From contig NC_134137.1 of assembly GCF_033958435.1 (NCBI RefSeq), forward strand, positions 248,852,501-248,916,500: DNA of 64,000 nucleotides. Reading direction: 5' to 3'. The position numbers were made by a program, and so were the translations under genes. Below the pieces are notes generated by a model. The model did not search any database. It saw nothing but the letters and a program-made list of their open reading frames with translations, and had not been told where the DNA came from. The DNA comes from Carettochelys insculpta (Eukaryota; Chordata; Testudines; Carettochelyidae). Below, piece after piece: positions 23,059-35,689 of the stretch (position 1 is the stretch's first letter; each line of letters begins with the position of its first letter).

Positions 23059-24559
23059 CTGTGTAGGCAAACAGAAATTTAAAGAGAAAACAAATAGAGG
23101 CTTGGTTGTTTGCATACATGTCACTGTACATATCCTACTAGTCCCAACCATAACATCAAGCTCAACTTTGCAAATACAAATCCTACTCACTTGACAAGTC
23201 TTTTGCAGCCTTGCAGAAGACTGAAAACTAATTAGCACAAGAAAGTAGTACAATACTCAGTCCTACACAGAGAAATGCTAAAGTCCCAAGATATTACATT
23301 TTAGGAATTTCTACAGATGCTCAAAATTAAGAATAAAGTGACTTTTTTTTTTTTGGTTCAGATCTACTATTCATTCGCAATTCCTTAACAGGTCAGAAGC
23401 AATGATCTGCTCAGCCTGTTTTCCGCCAATTTCTGTGACAACTTAACTTCAATGACCCTGGCCACAGTTTAAATGTAAACAGTTCTCAATGCATTCTCAA
23501 ACTGTTCTTAACGGCACACTTGACTAAAACTAATATGCTTTGTTCACTTTATTCTTTTAATTTCCATTATTATTCATCCTTGCAACATTTTACACAAATA
23601 CAAATTCTCCTCACCTCAGAAGCTGTTGGAAATTAACTATTTGATTTATATCGTGGAGAAGGAGGGAAACACTAACACTGATAACCTGCATACTGGAAGA
23701 AAAAATAATTCTGGGGTTGGGATGTGTTAGGTGATGACTTGAGAATACAGAATTCCTATAAAGGAACCCCACATACCTTCAATAGGTACAAGAAAAAAGG
23801 TATTAACATCTTGTTAGGATATGCAGAATTTTCTTTGCTTTGTGAAAATTCCATGTATTATAGAAATATTGCTGATCTTCTCATATTTGCTTTAATCTAC
23901 TTGCTCTCAAAGAATTATGCCAGTACTGTCTTTCTAGCTTGCTCCAGAAAGCTTTTGCTTTAACATTTTGTTATTTTGACATCAGAATTTTTCCTTTACT
24001 TTACCCAACCGCCCCAAAAGGCCAATAATCTTTAAATTAAGACTGCATAAAAGACATCAGTTGTCTTACAGCAGCAAGCTGTGAAAAATAGGCATGAAAG
24101 CATCCATATTTTGGAAACACGGGTAGACCACAAAGTAGCAGACTTTTTTCTTGTATTGAGGTACAAATTTTTGCAACGTAAGGTAGTTTTATAGGTTTTT
24201 TTTTAAGTTTGGTGCTAACATCACAAACTACACTAGCAGTATTTTTCCTCATTTTACAGCAGTAATGTGTTACAGCTGAGCTTCTAATATAAAATCTGTA
24301 TTTTTAAAAAAAATACATTTGAGATACTATGCTGGACTACATGAGGATGTGATCTTGTAGTCCATATGTTAAGTACCCAAAATGATTCCATTTACTGGAT
24401 GCTTGCATCAGGATCCACTTTTATTGATTGGACTGAATTTGTACCTCCTACTGCAACCGGGCTTACTCTTAAAAAGTGCTGAGCACTCTGATCTTGATCC
24501 AGCAAAGTATCTAGGCACATGCTTAACTTTAAGCAAATGAGTAGTCCCACCGACTAAAG
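23059..24559. other. Intron sequence, nothing recognised
   Basis: AT-rich sequence without protein-like frames or a repeat I can name. Confidence 0.35.
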
Positions 24560-25289
24560 TTAAGGTGATCACATTGCCCTATGGCAAATACAGGACACTC
24601 GCCTCTGGAGCTGCTCTCCCACATCAGGGCTCCTTGGCAACAAAGGCTGCTGTCCCACAGTGAGGCACTGGGAATGGGGCTCCACAGCCTCCTGATAATG
24701 GGGAGCGGAGGAAGGGGGCTTAGCAACCTCTTGGCGGTGATGGGGAGTGCTGAGAATAAGGGCTTCACAGGCTCCCAGAAGTTGGGGCGGGGGGGAGCCA
24801 GCTACCCCATGGAAGAGCTTCTCTGCAGCAGGAGCTGCCTCACTGAGGCATGGGGTGCCAGGGAACAAGGCAACTACCCCACGGACAGGCTCCCCGGCAG
24901 GAGGAGCTGCCTCCCCTAAGCATGGGGCACCAGGGAATGAGGCAGCTTCCCTGTGACAGAGCTTGCTACCATGGGGCACACCAGGGAATGAGGCAGCTTC
25001 CCCATGGAGGAGCTCCCCTGCAGCAGGAGCTGCTGCCTCAAGGTACAGGGCACCAAGTAACAGGACAGCGCCCCCCCAGAGGAGCTGCAAGGCAATGGGG
25101 TGCCAGGGAACTTGGTAGCTGCCCTACAGTAGGGCTCCCTGGCAGCAGAGCCTGCCGCCCTGAGACACTGGGTGCCAGGGACTAGAGCTGCACAAAATAC
25201 AGGACAACTTGCCCATTTTCTTAAATGCCTGTGGGACAGCTTAAATAAGTAACTGTCCTGGGAAATACTGGATGGATGGTAACCCTAAC
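24560..25289. mobile_element. TIR element with an internal minisatellite
   Basis: The ends TTAAGGTGATCACATTGCCC and GGATGGATGGTAACCCTAA are imperfect inverted copies, and both run into an ATACAGGACA motif. They are the same terminal type as 29397-29582. The interior from about 24600 to 25190 is GC-rich and made of degenerate tandem units of roughly 40-60 bp (GGGGCACCAGGGAATGAGG, CAGCAGGAGCTGC). A 173-codon minus-strand frame there is a by-product of the repeat. Confidence 0.5.
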
Positions 25290-25886
25290 TACAGTGGAAC
25301 TATTAATATATTTTGTTTATAGAGGTTAGCTGTTTCACTGAATTGTGGCTGGAGTGTTTACGACTTGTAGGGCCAAGTCCATTGACACTTGTGTTGTATA
25401 GGTCCCAGTACATTTCCCCCCTCCTACTGTTAGATTTAAATGAGAAAATATACAAACAGAGTTTAAGACATATTCTGATTGTATTTATTTACCATTCCTG
25501 CTGTCTGTTCACAGTTCAGTTTAGATGATGAAAATAGTTTAGTTTCACTTTGTCTATGCACTACACAATGCTATTGTTTCAGTATACTTCAATCAAGTAA
25601 ATTGTATGAAAACATTCCTATTCATATTTAGTTTTTTGCTGTATTGTGCTGGTGTTATCTTTCACAAAGTTTTAGTTTTTTAGAACACCTTCAGAGATCT
25701 GAAGGCCAAAAAGGACTATTGTGAGAGTCTACCTGTGTAACATAAGCCATGAAACGTCCTCAAAACATTCCTAGCGTAGACTGGTTGCTTTTCTAAACAA
25801 TCTTGATTTTTAAAAACTGTCAGTGGTAGAGAATCCACCAGAAGCCTTGATAAATTGTTCTAATGCTTACTCTCACTGCCCGATAA
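25290..25886. other. Intron sequence, nothing recognised
   Basis: AT-rich sequence with no exon or named repeat seen. Confidence 0.35.
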
Positions 25887-26044
25887 GTTTCAGAGTAGTA
25901 GCCATGTTAGTCTGTTTCAACAAGAAGGAGTACTGGAGCATCAAAGACTGTATTTGGGCACGTTTTACTTTTGTGAAACTGAAGCTTATCCCAAATAGAT
26001 TTGTTATTCTTTAAGGTGCCACGGGAAGACTCTTTGTTCTTACT
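25887..26044. mobile_element. Penelope tail, head-to-head pair (diverged)
   Basis: The left arm reads as the antisense tail (TCAGAGTAGTAGCCATGTTA then AAGGAGTACTGG). The right arm reads sense (GAAGCTTATCCCAAATAGAT then TTTAAGGTGCCACGGGA). The left arm is complete to the tail end; the right arm stops at CTTTGTTCTT. Confidence 0.55.
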
Positions 26045-26331
26045 ATCAGAAATGTACACCTTATTTCCTCTCTGAATTTGACCAGCTTCCAGCTCACATT
26101 ATGCCTTTCTCTGCTTGGCAAAAGAGTCCACTATTAAATATTTGTTCCCACTGTAAATTAATCAAGTCATTCCTTAATCTTCTCTCTGTTAAACTGAGGT
26201 CTCTGAGTTTACCAGGACCACATGAAAAGGAACTGATAAGTTTGGCGGTTTTTTGTTCGTTTTTAAACTGCCAGTCAAAGCATCTCTGTAATAGTATTGA
26301 AATTACAAGCATGAGCACCTCTAAAGACACA

Positions 26332-26708
26332 GGCCATGTCTAAACCAGAGAAATCTGTTGACAGAAGCTTTTGTTGGAAGATATCTTCCGACAAAACTTC
26401 TGCCAACAGATTACTGCCAGTCAGCCACGTGGATTAAAAGAGCAATTTCCCCTGTAGACAGAATGGCCAACCAGAAGCACGGCAGACAAGGCTGCCCAGT
26501 GTCCTGGAAGCCCTGTCTATTGACAGATGGGCCCCACCCCGAACATCCAGACCAACTTTCTGCTGACAGCGGCCTTCTGCCTCACGGGAGGGCAGCAGAA
26601 CGCTGGCAACAGAAGCGTCATGTCCTGTCCATTTACTGTTGACAGAACACGTTGGGAATGTGGACATGCTGCAGGTTTTGTCGACAAAACTCTCTAGTGT
26701 AAACAGCC
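26332..26708. mobile_element. Long palindromic element P3 (TGTTGACA type)
   Basis: It starts GGCCATGTCTAAACC and ends GTGTAAACAGCC, in inverse. Inside are repeated CTGTTGACAG, TCTGCCAACAGA and TTTTGTCGACAAAA words, as in P2. The left flank is ACA but the right flank is ATG, so no intact duplication remains. Confidence 0.62.
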
Positions 26709-27814
26709 ATGGTTCTTAAATAAAGGATTAAGAATGAGCCAACATCTCTTCATTGAAGTAACTGCAACTTCAGTTTCCAAACAGGAAGAAAAGTTAGGAC
26801 TTCCATTACAATGTTCCCTACACAATATTCAATATTGCTGTTTGTTTAGCTGGTGCCAGTTACCATCATATTCACCGTGTTGGTTGTCATGTCCCTCTTT
26901 ATGCTTAGTGAACTTCTGATGCATATCCAAAGAAGGTTCAGGTGAGTAAAACATCAGCAAGTGTTTGAGCGCCCTTCCTCAAATGAAGCATGCTTTTAGA
27001 ATTAGGTCTTTTGTAACTTGGGGCAGGGGAAGGGTCAAAATTTTTAATTAAAAATACTGAAGATTGCAAATACACATGCATCTTCAGGTGACAACTGGGG
27101 TTGAAACTTTAATTTCAGCGTACGTCTTAACTACATCCTACTTCTAAGACAGATGTAAAGACTTCTCTGATTACATAACCAGCTCAAGTCATGTTACCAT
27201 AGACTTGTAAGCAACACTTCCATAATTATTGTCAACTGTAACTGAAGCAGTAAAAACACAGCATTTTATTCAGTACTGAGCATGTCAGAAATGGCATATG
27301 AAAAGCAAATTGTTTTCTGAATCCTTCAAAACTTTGAAAGAATACTGTTCCCTCCTTTTAGTCACAACATTTTTGAAAGATAAAATTACAACCTGGTTTC
27401 TGTAACTCACATCATTTGTGACAAACCAAAAAAGAAGACACTCCCTTTTTAATAAACTTTTTGGAATTATTTTTTAAAAACAGGAAATAATGAGGGTAAA
27501 CTACCTATTTGCTCACATCTTTGCATAAATACAGAGCCTGATATTTCAGCATTTGAGGAGAGAGTTGGATTTAAAAAATGTGAATATCTATGGGCCCATG
27601 GATGCCACCCTTACTCACCTTAGTTCTGACTGTATCACTGGAGGAAAAAAATGACCACTGACTTCAAAAGGAGCAAGATTAAGACCAGTATGTTGAACCC
27701 CACTCTGCAAGCAGTCTCTGTGGAGTAAGCTACTGTGTAACATGAGCAGGGTTTGCAGTATTCCAACCATAATTATGCCTTTGTTACTTTTAAATAGTCT
27801 TATGACCTAAACAA
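26709..27814. other. Intron sequence, nothing recognised
   Basis: No exon-like segment and no repeat that I can name. Confidence 0.35.
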
Positions 27815-27957
27815 AACAGCAGAAATGTAGCACTTTAAAGACTAACAAAATGATTTATTTGGTGATGAGCTTTTGTGTGACAGACCCACTTGGAGTGCTA
27901 TATTTCTGCTGTTTTATTTTGTTGGAGTAGACTAACACGACTACCTCTTTGTTACTA
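27815..27957. mobile_element. Penelope tail, head-to-head pair
   Basis: An antisense arm (GTAGCACTTTAAAGACTAAC through CAGACCCACTTGG) is followed directly by a sense tail end (GCTATATTTCTGCTGTTTT then AGACTAACACGACTACC). The left arm lacks the last 40 or so bases of the tail, while the right arm has them. Confidence 0.6.
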
Positions 27958-29211
27958 GTCATTATGACTTGGTCAACTTGTTTTCCCATAACTGTCCTTA
28001 AATGGGTTTTAGTGCAGGCAGTCTTATGTCAACATTATGTTCTTGCAAAGTATTTTCAACTAGGAGGCTGAGAATTAATGTTTTCATTTATAGACTTAAA
28101 TAAAAAAGGCAAACTTTTAAATGCAAATTTATCCATGGTACTATTGTACATAAGGCAGTGTGTGAAGAGAATGAAGATGAGGACTTTTTGTCTTGTTTTT
28201 CTAAAAGGAAAGAGCATCTGATAAGACTTAAAAATAGTACACTTCAGCTGGAACCTAAATGTCACATCTCAGACTCAAACCCCTGTGAATCTGGTTTATA
28301 ACAGGACTGCTATCAGCCTTCACCACATGTGGGTAATTACAGTTTTCAGATAATGTTTTGACCATAACTGACTCTCTCCTCCACTATGACTTTAATACTC
28401 ACTCCTGGGATTAAGTCAAAAGATTTTTTTTATTTATATTCTTAACAGGGCCTAAGAGTTAGTTAAGTGTATAGATTTATTAATTCCAACTCTAGCTCAA
28501 GAATCCTGCCATCACAAACTTCAGCACTCAGGAAATGTAAAACTTTCTACAAATGGGAGAGGAAGGCAAGGAAATGGCTATTAAATAATGGTCAGAAATT
28601 TCCAGAGCTTAGCTCTGTTGCCTACAAATTTAGCTCCAAGCTTTAGTCTTTCTTCACAGAACATTTTAACTTTATTTCCTGGTTGGCTGAAAGCATACAA
28701 ATTCTCATCTAATTTGTTTAGAGTACACCTAAGCTACAACAGCTGATTTAAAAAAAAAATCCCTACCTAAACTACTTTTTGAAAAAAACACAGTGCATTT
28801 CCCTTTTAAGATCTTGCTGTAAAAGTAAACAAACCAAGAAAATCATCCTCCATCTTCCACGCAGCCCTGTCTGATCTAAGTCTCCACCCAATACGCAATC
28901 TTAAAAACAAACAGAAATAGAACCTTTTCAGGCACTTAATCTTTTGAAAATTTAATAGATCTGCTCAAGTTACTAAAAATAAGTCACTCAGAACTTTTAC
29001 ACTACCTCGATTTTGTTTTCTGTGTACTAAAGGCCTCATTCTGTGCTCCTGCAAGTGCATTTCAAAATGCCCATTGATATAAATGAACATGGGATTGGAA
29101 TCTCAATTAGTGCCAGAGGAAGGGGGTTTTGAAATGTACATGATCCTTAAAGACAGTTGCACACAATACATTAAGTACCTTGACCTATGTATATAAATTT
29201 CTTTCTTTTAG
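27958..29211. other. Intron sequence, nothing recognised
   Basis: No exon-like segment, coding family or named repeat seen. Confidence 0.35.
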
Positions 29212-29395
29212 TATCAGAGAGGTAGCCATGTTAGTCTGTATCTTCGAGAACAAGAAGTCCTGCGGCACCTTATAGACTAACAGATATTTTGGAGCATAAG
29301 CTTTTGTGGAAGAGGGTCTTTGTCCATGAAAGCTAAGGCTCCAAAATATCTGCTAGTCTATAAGGTGCCACAGGACTTCTTGTTGTTCCTTCTTT
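29212..29395. mobile_element. Penelope tail, head-to-head pair
   Basis: The antisense arm starts TATCAGAGAGGTAGCCATG and reaches GGAGCATAAGC. The sense arm then runs GGGTCTTTGTCCATGAAAGC to AAGGTGCCACAGGACTTC and stops at CTTGTTGTTCC. A complete left end and a short right end repeat the asymmetry of the other pairs. Confidence 0.68.
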
Positions 29396-29396
29396 T

Positions 29397-29582
29397 AGGG
29401 TTACCATATTTAAAAAAAAAAAAAGACACCCCTGAGAGGGAGTGTATTTGTATCCCTAGCTACCAACTCAGGCTGTATTACTGTGTGATAGTATATCTAG
29501 TACATTAACACAATGATAATGGGTGGATATGCTCCCTCTCAGGGGTGCCCTCCGTTTTTTGAAAGGTCAAATACGGTAACCC
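29397..29582. mobile_element. Short TIR element (AGGGTTACCAT ends)
   Basis: Left end AGGGTTACCATATTT and right end AAATACGGTAACCC are inverted copies. A second inverted pair, CCCCTGAGAGGGAG and CTCCCTCTCAGGGG, lies just inside. The element is about 185 bp and shares terminal type with 24560-25289. Superfamily not determined. Confidence 0.55.
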
Positions 29583-29759
29583 GCCTTTTGCGACCCAAGC
29601 CTTTTTGTTGTTGCGGCAGGTGCTGGAGTTCTGACCTTGTCCCTATGGGTGCTTTAAAAAGGACTCTGACTGGGGGCGTCCGCAATACAATTGATTTTGT
29701 TCTTTTTCAAACTAAAGCTGCTCAGGTTTGAGTCCCAAGAACACTTATGAATGGATGAA

Positions 29760-30470
29760 AAGTAAGGTCAGCGTCCCTCCCCGCACGGCCACCGGGTGCA
29801 CACCGCCCCCCGAGGCCCGCAGCCACGAGGCGGGGCAGAGCGCGCCTAAGCGCTGTCACTGGGCAGGTGAAGCGCAGCGAGCTTGTGTCCCCCCGCGCGG
29901 GCGCGCGCGCGCTGCCGGGCCGCCACGGCGCTGCGGGGTGCCCGCTCGCGGGGGCACCGAAGACATAAACACCGGCGGGGCACAGCCCTCCGCAGCCCCG
30001 CTCCGGGGCAAGTCGGGGCATCGCTCCCCGCCCGCCTCGCAGGGGGCCGCCCCAGCACTACAAGGGCCGGGCTGCTGCGCTCACCGCCTCCTCCTCCGGC
30101 CGTCGTGCGAGCGACCGCCGCCTGCGGACAGCGGCACAGGCCTGAGCGCCCCGCGGGCGGGCAACTCCCAGCCGGGGCACTTTACTCACCGCAGCGCCAC
30201 TTGCCGAACGCCCCCTGTTGTGTCCGCGCTGCGCCGCCGAGGGAGGCTCCCGCGCCGCGCAGCGCCCCGCCCCTCTCCTGGCGCTCCAACCACCTCTCCT
30301 CTGTCTGCGCGCCCGCCCTGCCTGCTCTGCCTCACCGGGCCCAGCCGCTGCCCTTTGCCCGCAGCGCGGCTGAGCCCGCCCAGAGCGCCCCTGGGGTGAT
30401 GTGGAGCTGCGGGGGGGGGGAGCAGCCGCGCGCGGGGCGAGCGGCGCAGAGAGGGACGGGGGCTGGTGGC
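29760..30470 (-). promoter_or_regulatory. CpG island, probable BIK promoter and first exon
   Basis: CpG density and GC content rise sharply over about 700 bp. On the minus strand a strong donor, GCTGCG/GTGAGTAAAG, ends an exon at 30190, so the island very probably holds a first, non-coding exon of a minus-strand gene. BIK is the only minus-strand gene found downstream. The transcription start is not resolved. Long open frames in the island on both strands reflect GC-rich composition. Confidence 0.6.
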
Positions 30471-31954
30471 CTGTTTGTGTGAAATGGGCGGTGAGCGGCG
30501 TGACGTGCTGGAGGCCTGCGGCCCCGGCTGGCCCCGAAGGGTTTGCTCTAGCGCTACACAGGGGCTCCGTTTGAAGCCTGGGAGGAGGCCAGGTCCATTC
30601 CCTGGTATGACGGGGGGTTGGAAGGCAAGCAGGTGCTTGAGCGCTTTGGGGAGCGTGGCCCCAGGAGGTGATACTTGCAGCTGGCAAACCCTTGACTTTG
30701 TGAGGTGCAGAAGTGTAGCTGAGGGAGTTGAGCACTTCACAGGCTCGTGCAGTTCTGCATGGTGTTGCGCCAGGGGGATTAAATGCGGTGAGAGGTGAGT
30801 TTGAGTCTGGACTTTTTAACCTGCTTTGCTTAGGGTGTTAAGCCCCCAAACTAGGCTTTTTAGAGTGTCAGGGGAAAGGCTGTTCCTAGCAGTAAGCCAA
30901 GTGCACAGCCACAAGGGGCACCACAAAATTGGGGGCCCCATATTACCCCAGATTCCATGGTCCCCAAGGCAGCTGCGTGTTGGGTATGGGGCTGCGCCTG
31001 TTCTGGTGACCAGACACATATCTTGGCTGCCTTTCTCCTACCCCCAGCCTTCATTTACCAAGGCTGCCGCTGAGGGGAAGTGTGTGCAGGACCCAAGACA
31101 CCTCTGCCTCTGTCCTGTCCCTAGTTCACCCCTTGTCAGAGCAATGCAGCACAGGAAATTAATGAGGGCCCTAGCATGAGCAGCAGGGGACCTCCCCTCA
31201 CTCCACTGCACTCATCAGCAACACACAAGGGGGCAGGGTTCTCCCTAATTTTTTTCATCCATGGGCAGAATAAACTTTGTAGTGAGCACCAAGGCATGTG
31301 GGGATGTGCACCACCAATAGACACACATGCTGCCAGCTGTGGGTGCTTTGCTAACCAACTGGGTGGCACCTGAATCTCTCCTGGGTGGCCACCCATGCAC
31401 TCAGCTTGCAGGGGACAGGGAGAAGCAGAGTGACCCAGCCCATTCCACACCCCTGACTTCCATGTGCATCACTCTGATCTCTGCCACACATGAGCACATG
31501 GGGTGATCCCACCCCTTCCTTTCAGCCCTCTCCCCTGAGCAGTGCAACTGGGAGAGCAAAGCAGGCTGGGACCAGGTCACTGGTCTTCCCACCTTCTACT
31601 CTGCAGGTGAATGCAGGGGCTGGCAGGCCCAAGCTCTGCAGCTTTCCTGGCCTACTCCTGCTGCAGAGGGACCCAACATTGCTAGGGAGAGCCTTGGCTG
31701 CTGGAATCACCTATTACCCTCTTTATCTGTTTTTCCTAAGGTTTTGGTTTCCAGGGTAGCTAAGGAAAAACTTGGGAAGACATAATGTTGCTGAAGAGGA
31801 ATTTTCACACTACTTTGGAAAGAGAGGCAGCTGAACTCTCTTTTATATTCAAATTTGACACATTAACACATGGTTTGAACTGGGATGTGAATTTTCTGGG
31901 TCATTATAGGAGCTCTTCTGCAAACTTGTCTTAATCTAATTATTGACTCTCCCC
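30471..31954. other. Intergenic sequence between BIK and TTLL1, no gene
   Basis: GC-moderate sequence, probably old interspersed repeats (for example CTCCCTAATTTTTTTCATCC near 31242), but I cannot name a family. No exon supported. Confidence 0.35.
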
Positions 31955-32204
31955 CCTTGCCAACCCTTCTACTCTCTGATTTGCTCACCTTGATAATTTT
32001 TCTTCTGATTTATCCACCTGGATTACTGTTTTTGGTTCTCTGTGCCTTAAATATTGAGTCTGTTCTGGTATGGCTATGGTCTGAAGAAGTGGGTCTGTCC
32101 CACGAAAGCTCACCTAATAAATTATTTTGTTAGTCTTTAAAGCGCTACTTTACTGCTTTTTGTTTTGATAGTATATAGACTAGCACGGCTTTCTCTCTGT
32201 TGCT
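31955..32204 (+). mobile_element. Penelope-like element tail, sense copy
   Basis: It shows GTCTGAAGAAGTGGGTCTG, CCCACGAAAGCTCACC, TTAGTCTTTAAAGCGCTAC, and ends with GACTAGCACGGC. It is the same subfamily as 12173-12416. The hammerhead-like core lies at 32078-32114 with a clean 5-bp stem II (GTGGG/CCCAC). Confidence 0.65.
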
Positions 32205-35200
32205 AACCTTCTGATAAGTGATTGATGAGGTAATATTCTTTCCAAAACAAAGTATATTTTTATTAATGTAACTAATAATCCCTATTATTATTACATAATA
32301 GTACAGCTAAATAAAATTCCTCATTTAGAGTTAGAGGACATTTAAACTTCAGTTGCATGCAATCTACGTGATTCTGATCTATTGCACTATGTGACCGGTG
32401 GCCAGTCTGCAACGGATTGCTCACAGCCATTCTTAAATTGTATAATTAGTTTTACATGTGTACATTAGAGTTAACGCACTCTCCTACATCACAGACATGC
32501 ACATAGTAATACTAAACTAGGATTAAAAACTGGCACTGGCAGCAGGGCAGTCTGTGCACCTGTACACCCCCAGCGTTGGAGGGTGGTTCTGCAGAGCGGA
32601 GGCTGTGCTCGAGACTGTGGGAGCAGGACAGGGAAGCTGACCTTACAGAGGAGCAGGTGGCATTGAGACAAGTGAGCAGGCAGGAGGCATGGGTAGCAGC
32701 AAGAGAAGATGAGTTTCCTTTGCCACCAGAAGGGGATGGGGAAATAAGCTAGGGGGTGGTGTGGGATGGGTGGGAATGGGGCCGGCCACTGGCACTGGCA
32801 TCACTGCACAATTTCTGCTGAAGACCTAAGTACTGGTATGTGGCATATGCAGCTGCCTAGGACACCATGAAATCTGGGGCAAATTGGTGCCCTAAATTTG
32901 CTAGTGTCCTATGCAACTGCATATTATGTATATGGACAGGGTTGGCCCTGACTGGCAGGCTTATTCCATCCTGTTGGCTTTCAGTTACTGCTCCACTTGC
33001 AGCTATATTTCTTTATCATCTGTCTTCAGGTATCTTCATCCACTCTTGCCTGCTTCACTGATCTCTGAACTCCTCATGCACACCTTACTCAACCATTGCC
33101 TTTTATACTCTCTAGTGAGCTGTCACATCATTACTGCACATGCTCATTTTTTTACTAGATCTTTTGTGCACAGGTCCCTGCCAAACAGTCTTATCAGTTT
33201 GAATGCATGCTAATATTGCCTCATTCTTGGATTCATGCCAATAATTCAATCACTCCGCACATGCTCACTGCCTTTGTTTACCTCCAAGCTATGATTTGCT
33301 GACCTCAGCATCTGACCCACAGCTTCTAATGGCAGAGAGACTTTTGCTTGTTTGAATTAAAAGCTAAGGGCACAAAATGGAGACTGAAAAATTTCTCTGG
33401 TGTCAAAAGAAAGCAGTTGAGATATGTTTTAGGCTGTTTCTGACTGACCTTTGGGAGGAGATAAATGTGGCCATAACATCAGGAGATGTTTATTACTTTC
33501 ACAACTCAAAGAGGATAAGAAAGTTATACAGTTGTTTCAAACTGTGAAAGGACTTTCCTAAGGTTTTTTCATGGGGGTAAAGGAAAAGAGAAGATTTTGG
33601 AAAAAGAGCAGAGAGAAATCAAGAAGGCAGTGTTAGAGTAAGGAATCATGGAGTTCTTGAGAAGGGAGCATTTTCTTGGTAATAATTCCGATGGTGGAAA
33701 AATGTCTTCGAATTTGTTTAGGTAGTAAAGATTACTATTTGTAAATTGTGTGATTGTATGTAAATACACACAGAAACAAAGGCCTTCTTTTGCCATAAAA
33801 TTTTATATTAGAATTTGACTCTAGCAAGTTTAACATTCTGACTACAAGTCTGCAGTCATTGTAAACAAGGGCAAGTCATATTAAGCATTGAGTTATCTAA
33901 TCACTGCGGGACTGACTTTAGGGCGCCAAATAAACCTTCTGCCACATTGTTAGAATGTGAATGGAGTGGTAGTTTTTGTTTCTCATTCTGGTCGAGAGGG
34001 GGTGGGAATAGTGGTTTTCTTTGTGTGTAGCTTGCCCATCCCTAAAGGGTAATAGTGGTGGGTTTCATTCCTTATAGCAGTTACGTTGCCACAAAGAATG
34101 AACTGGAAGAGAGCAGCCTCTTTCATATGGCCTGGTGGAGAGGGTAAGTTTGCTGATAAGTTTCTTGTCCCACCAGGTTAAGCAGAAAAGACAGGATGCA
34201 CTTAAGCATGCAGGGCCCCAAAACCACAAGGCCATAGCTAATCCTTTCCGTTGTTTATGCTAAAAAAAGTTAAAATGTTTCTCTTACTTGAAGGAGGGTG
34301 TAAGAAAGGAAGATGTAGTCTACCTGCTAAACTCCAGCTGTCAACCCCAGACTGCCCTCCTTATGCCTTTCTCACTGAGATTAATGAGGTAAACTGTTTC
34401 ATTTGGAAAAAAAATAAAAAGACAAAACAAAACTAGTGCTTGATGCCTTGTTGCCCTGTCAAATAGGGAGACTGGATCCATTTATGCTTGTAAAAGGACT
34501 TTGCCCTTTATTTATTGTATGATATCATCTCTATGGCACAGAAGGTAAACAGCAAGAAAAAGCAAAACAGTGGCATAGATACAGAGTTCTAAATAAAGTG
34601 TGGGTGTCCATAGATATAGCCGAGCTGTTTTTAAACATAAAAGAAAATAAATATAAAATAGATGCTGCCTTTCCTACTCCTACCAAGTGTCACCAAAGAG
34701 CTTCTTTGCAGGATGGAAGTCTTTCCATTGTCCTCCAGAAATCAAGGGACTTTGGATCAGGCCTTAACTTCTCTGTACCTCAGCTGCAAAATGCATATAC
34801 TACTTACCTTCATTCTTATTAGTGGGTTATGAGACTTAGATATATGAGCACAAAGAACAATTCTCAGATTAAAAAGTGCTATAAAAGTGCAAAATATGGG
34901 TATTTTAAAAGGAGATATAATCTTAAAACTATACTTTGCTAATAATGTCTTTAAGCTTTCTCTAAAAGCAGATGTCTCTTAATCTTCTGATAATTTAGAA
35001 CTTATTTTGATTGTGTTTTGTTCTGGATAAGGCCACATTCTGGCAAATGTTTTTACACATATTTAACTTTAGGTATATAAGTTGTCCTGTTCAAGTCAGT
35101 AATACTACTCATGGCGAAAGTTAAACATGTGCATATGTGATTGCAGAACTGCATCAATGCTCTGGCAGAATTTTTTTATAATTATACCCATCCTTGTAAT

Positions 35201-35689
35201 AAAGCTGAGTTTGGCCTTAATTAAGCAATAATCTGACCTATAATTTTGAAAATGAAAGTACGTACTATAAAAAGTTGAATAAATACTTTGGTAAATTGCA
35301 GTTGTGAAATATATTGACAAATGAAGTTTTCTTATGTTAAATTTTCAGCAAGACTGCAAAATGAGAGAGATGTATTATATTCCAGAAAGTCTAATGGTGT
35401 TGATGAAGCACCAGACAATTGTTCTCAAGACTAATTTTTTATATGAAAATAAAAAACTCTTCTTTTCCTGACTGAATTCTCTGATGTCCCCATAACTGCC
35501 ATCAACTTGATGGATGCCACTGCCCAAAGATTTGATACTGATACACCAGGTCCAGTTTAATCTTTCTTATGTGCCAGTTGTTACAGTAGATAATTTTTCA
35601 TGGTTAGAGGAATTCTTCTCCAGCATTTTTCTCGCTGCTTGCTAGAGTTGTTATCATTTGTGGAAGGTAAAACCCTCCACATGTAGGGA
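32205..35689. other. Intergenic sequence, nothing recognised
   Basis: Mostly AT-rich sequence. I found no protein-like exon or nameable repeat. Confidence 0.35.

Noticed and set aside
24569..25090. 173-codon minus-strand frame with repeated EAASFPG-like segments
   Set aside because: It is a reading of the minisatellite in the TIR element, with no start context or known domain.
29728..30735. Overlapping long frames on both strands in the 30-kb CpG island
   Set aside because: Composition-driven; only the splice donor at 30190 is informative.
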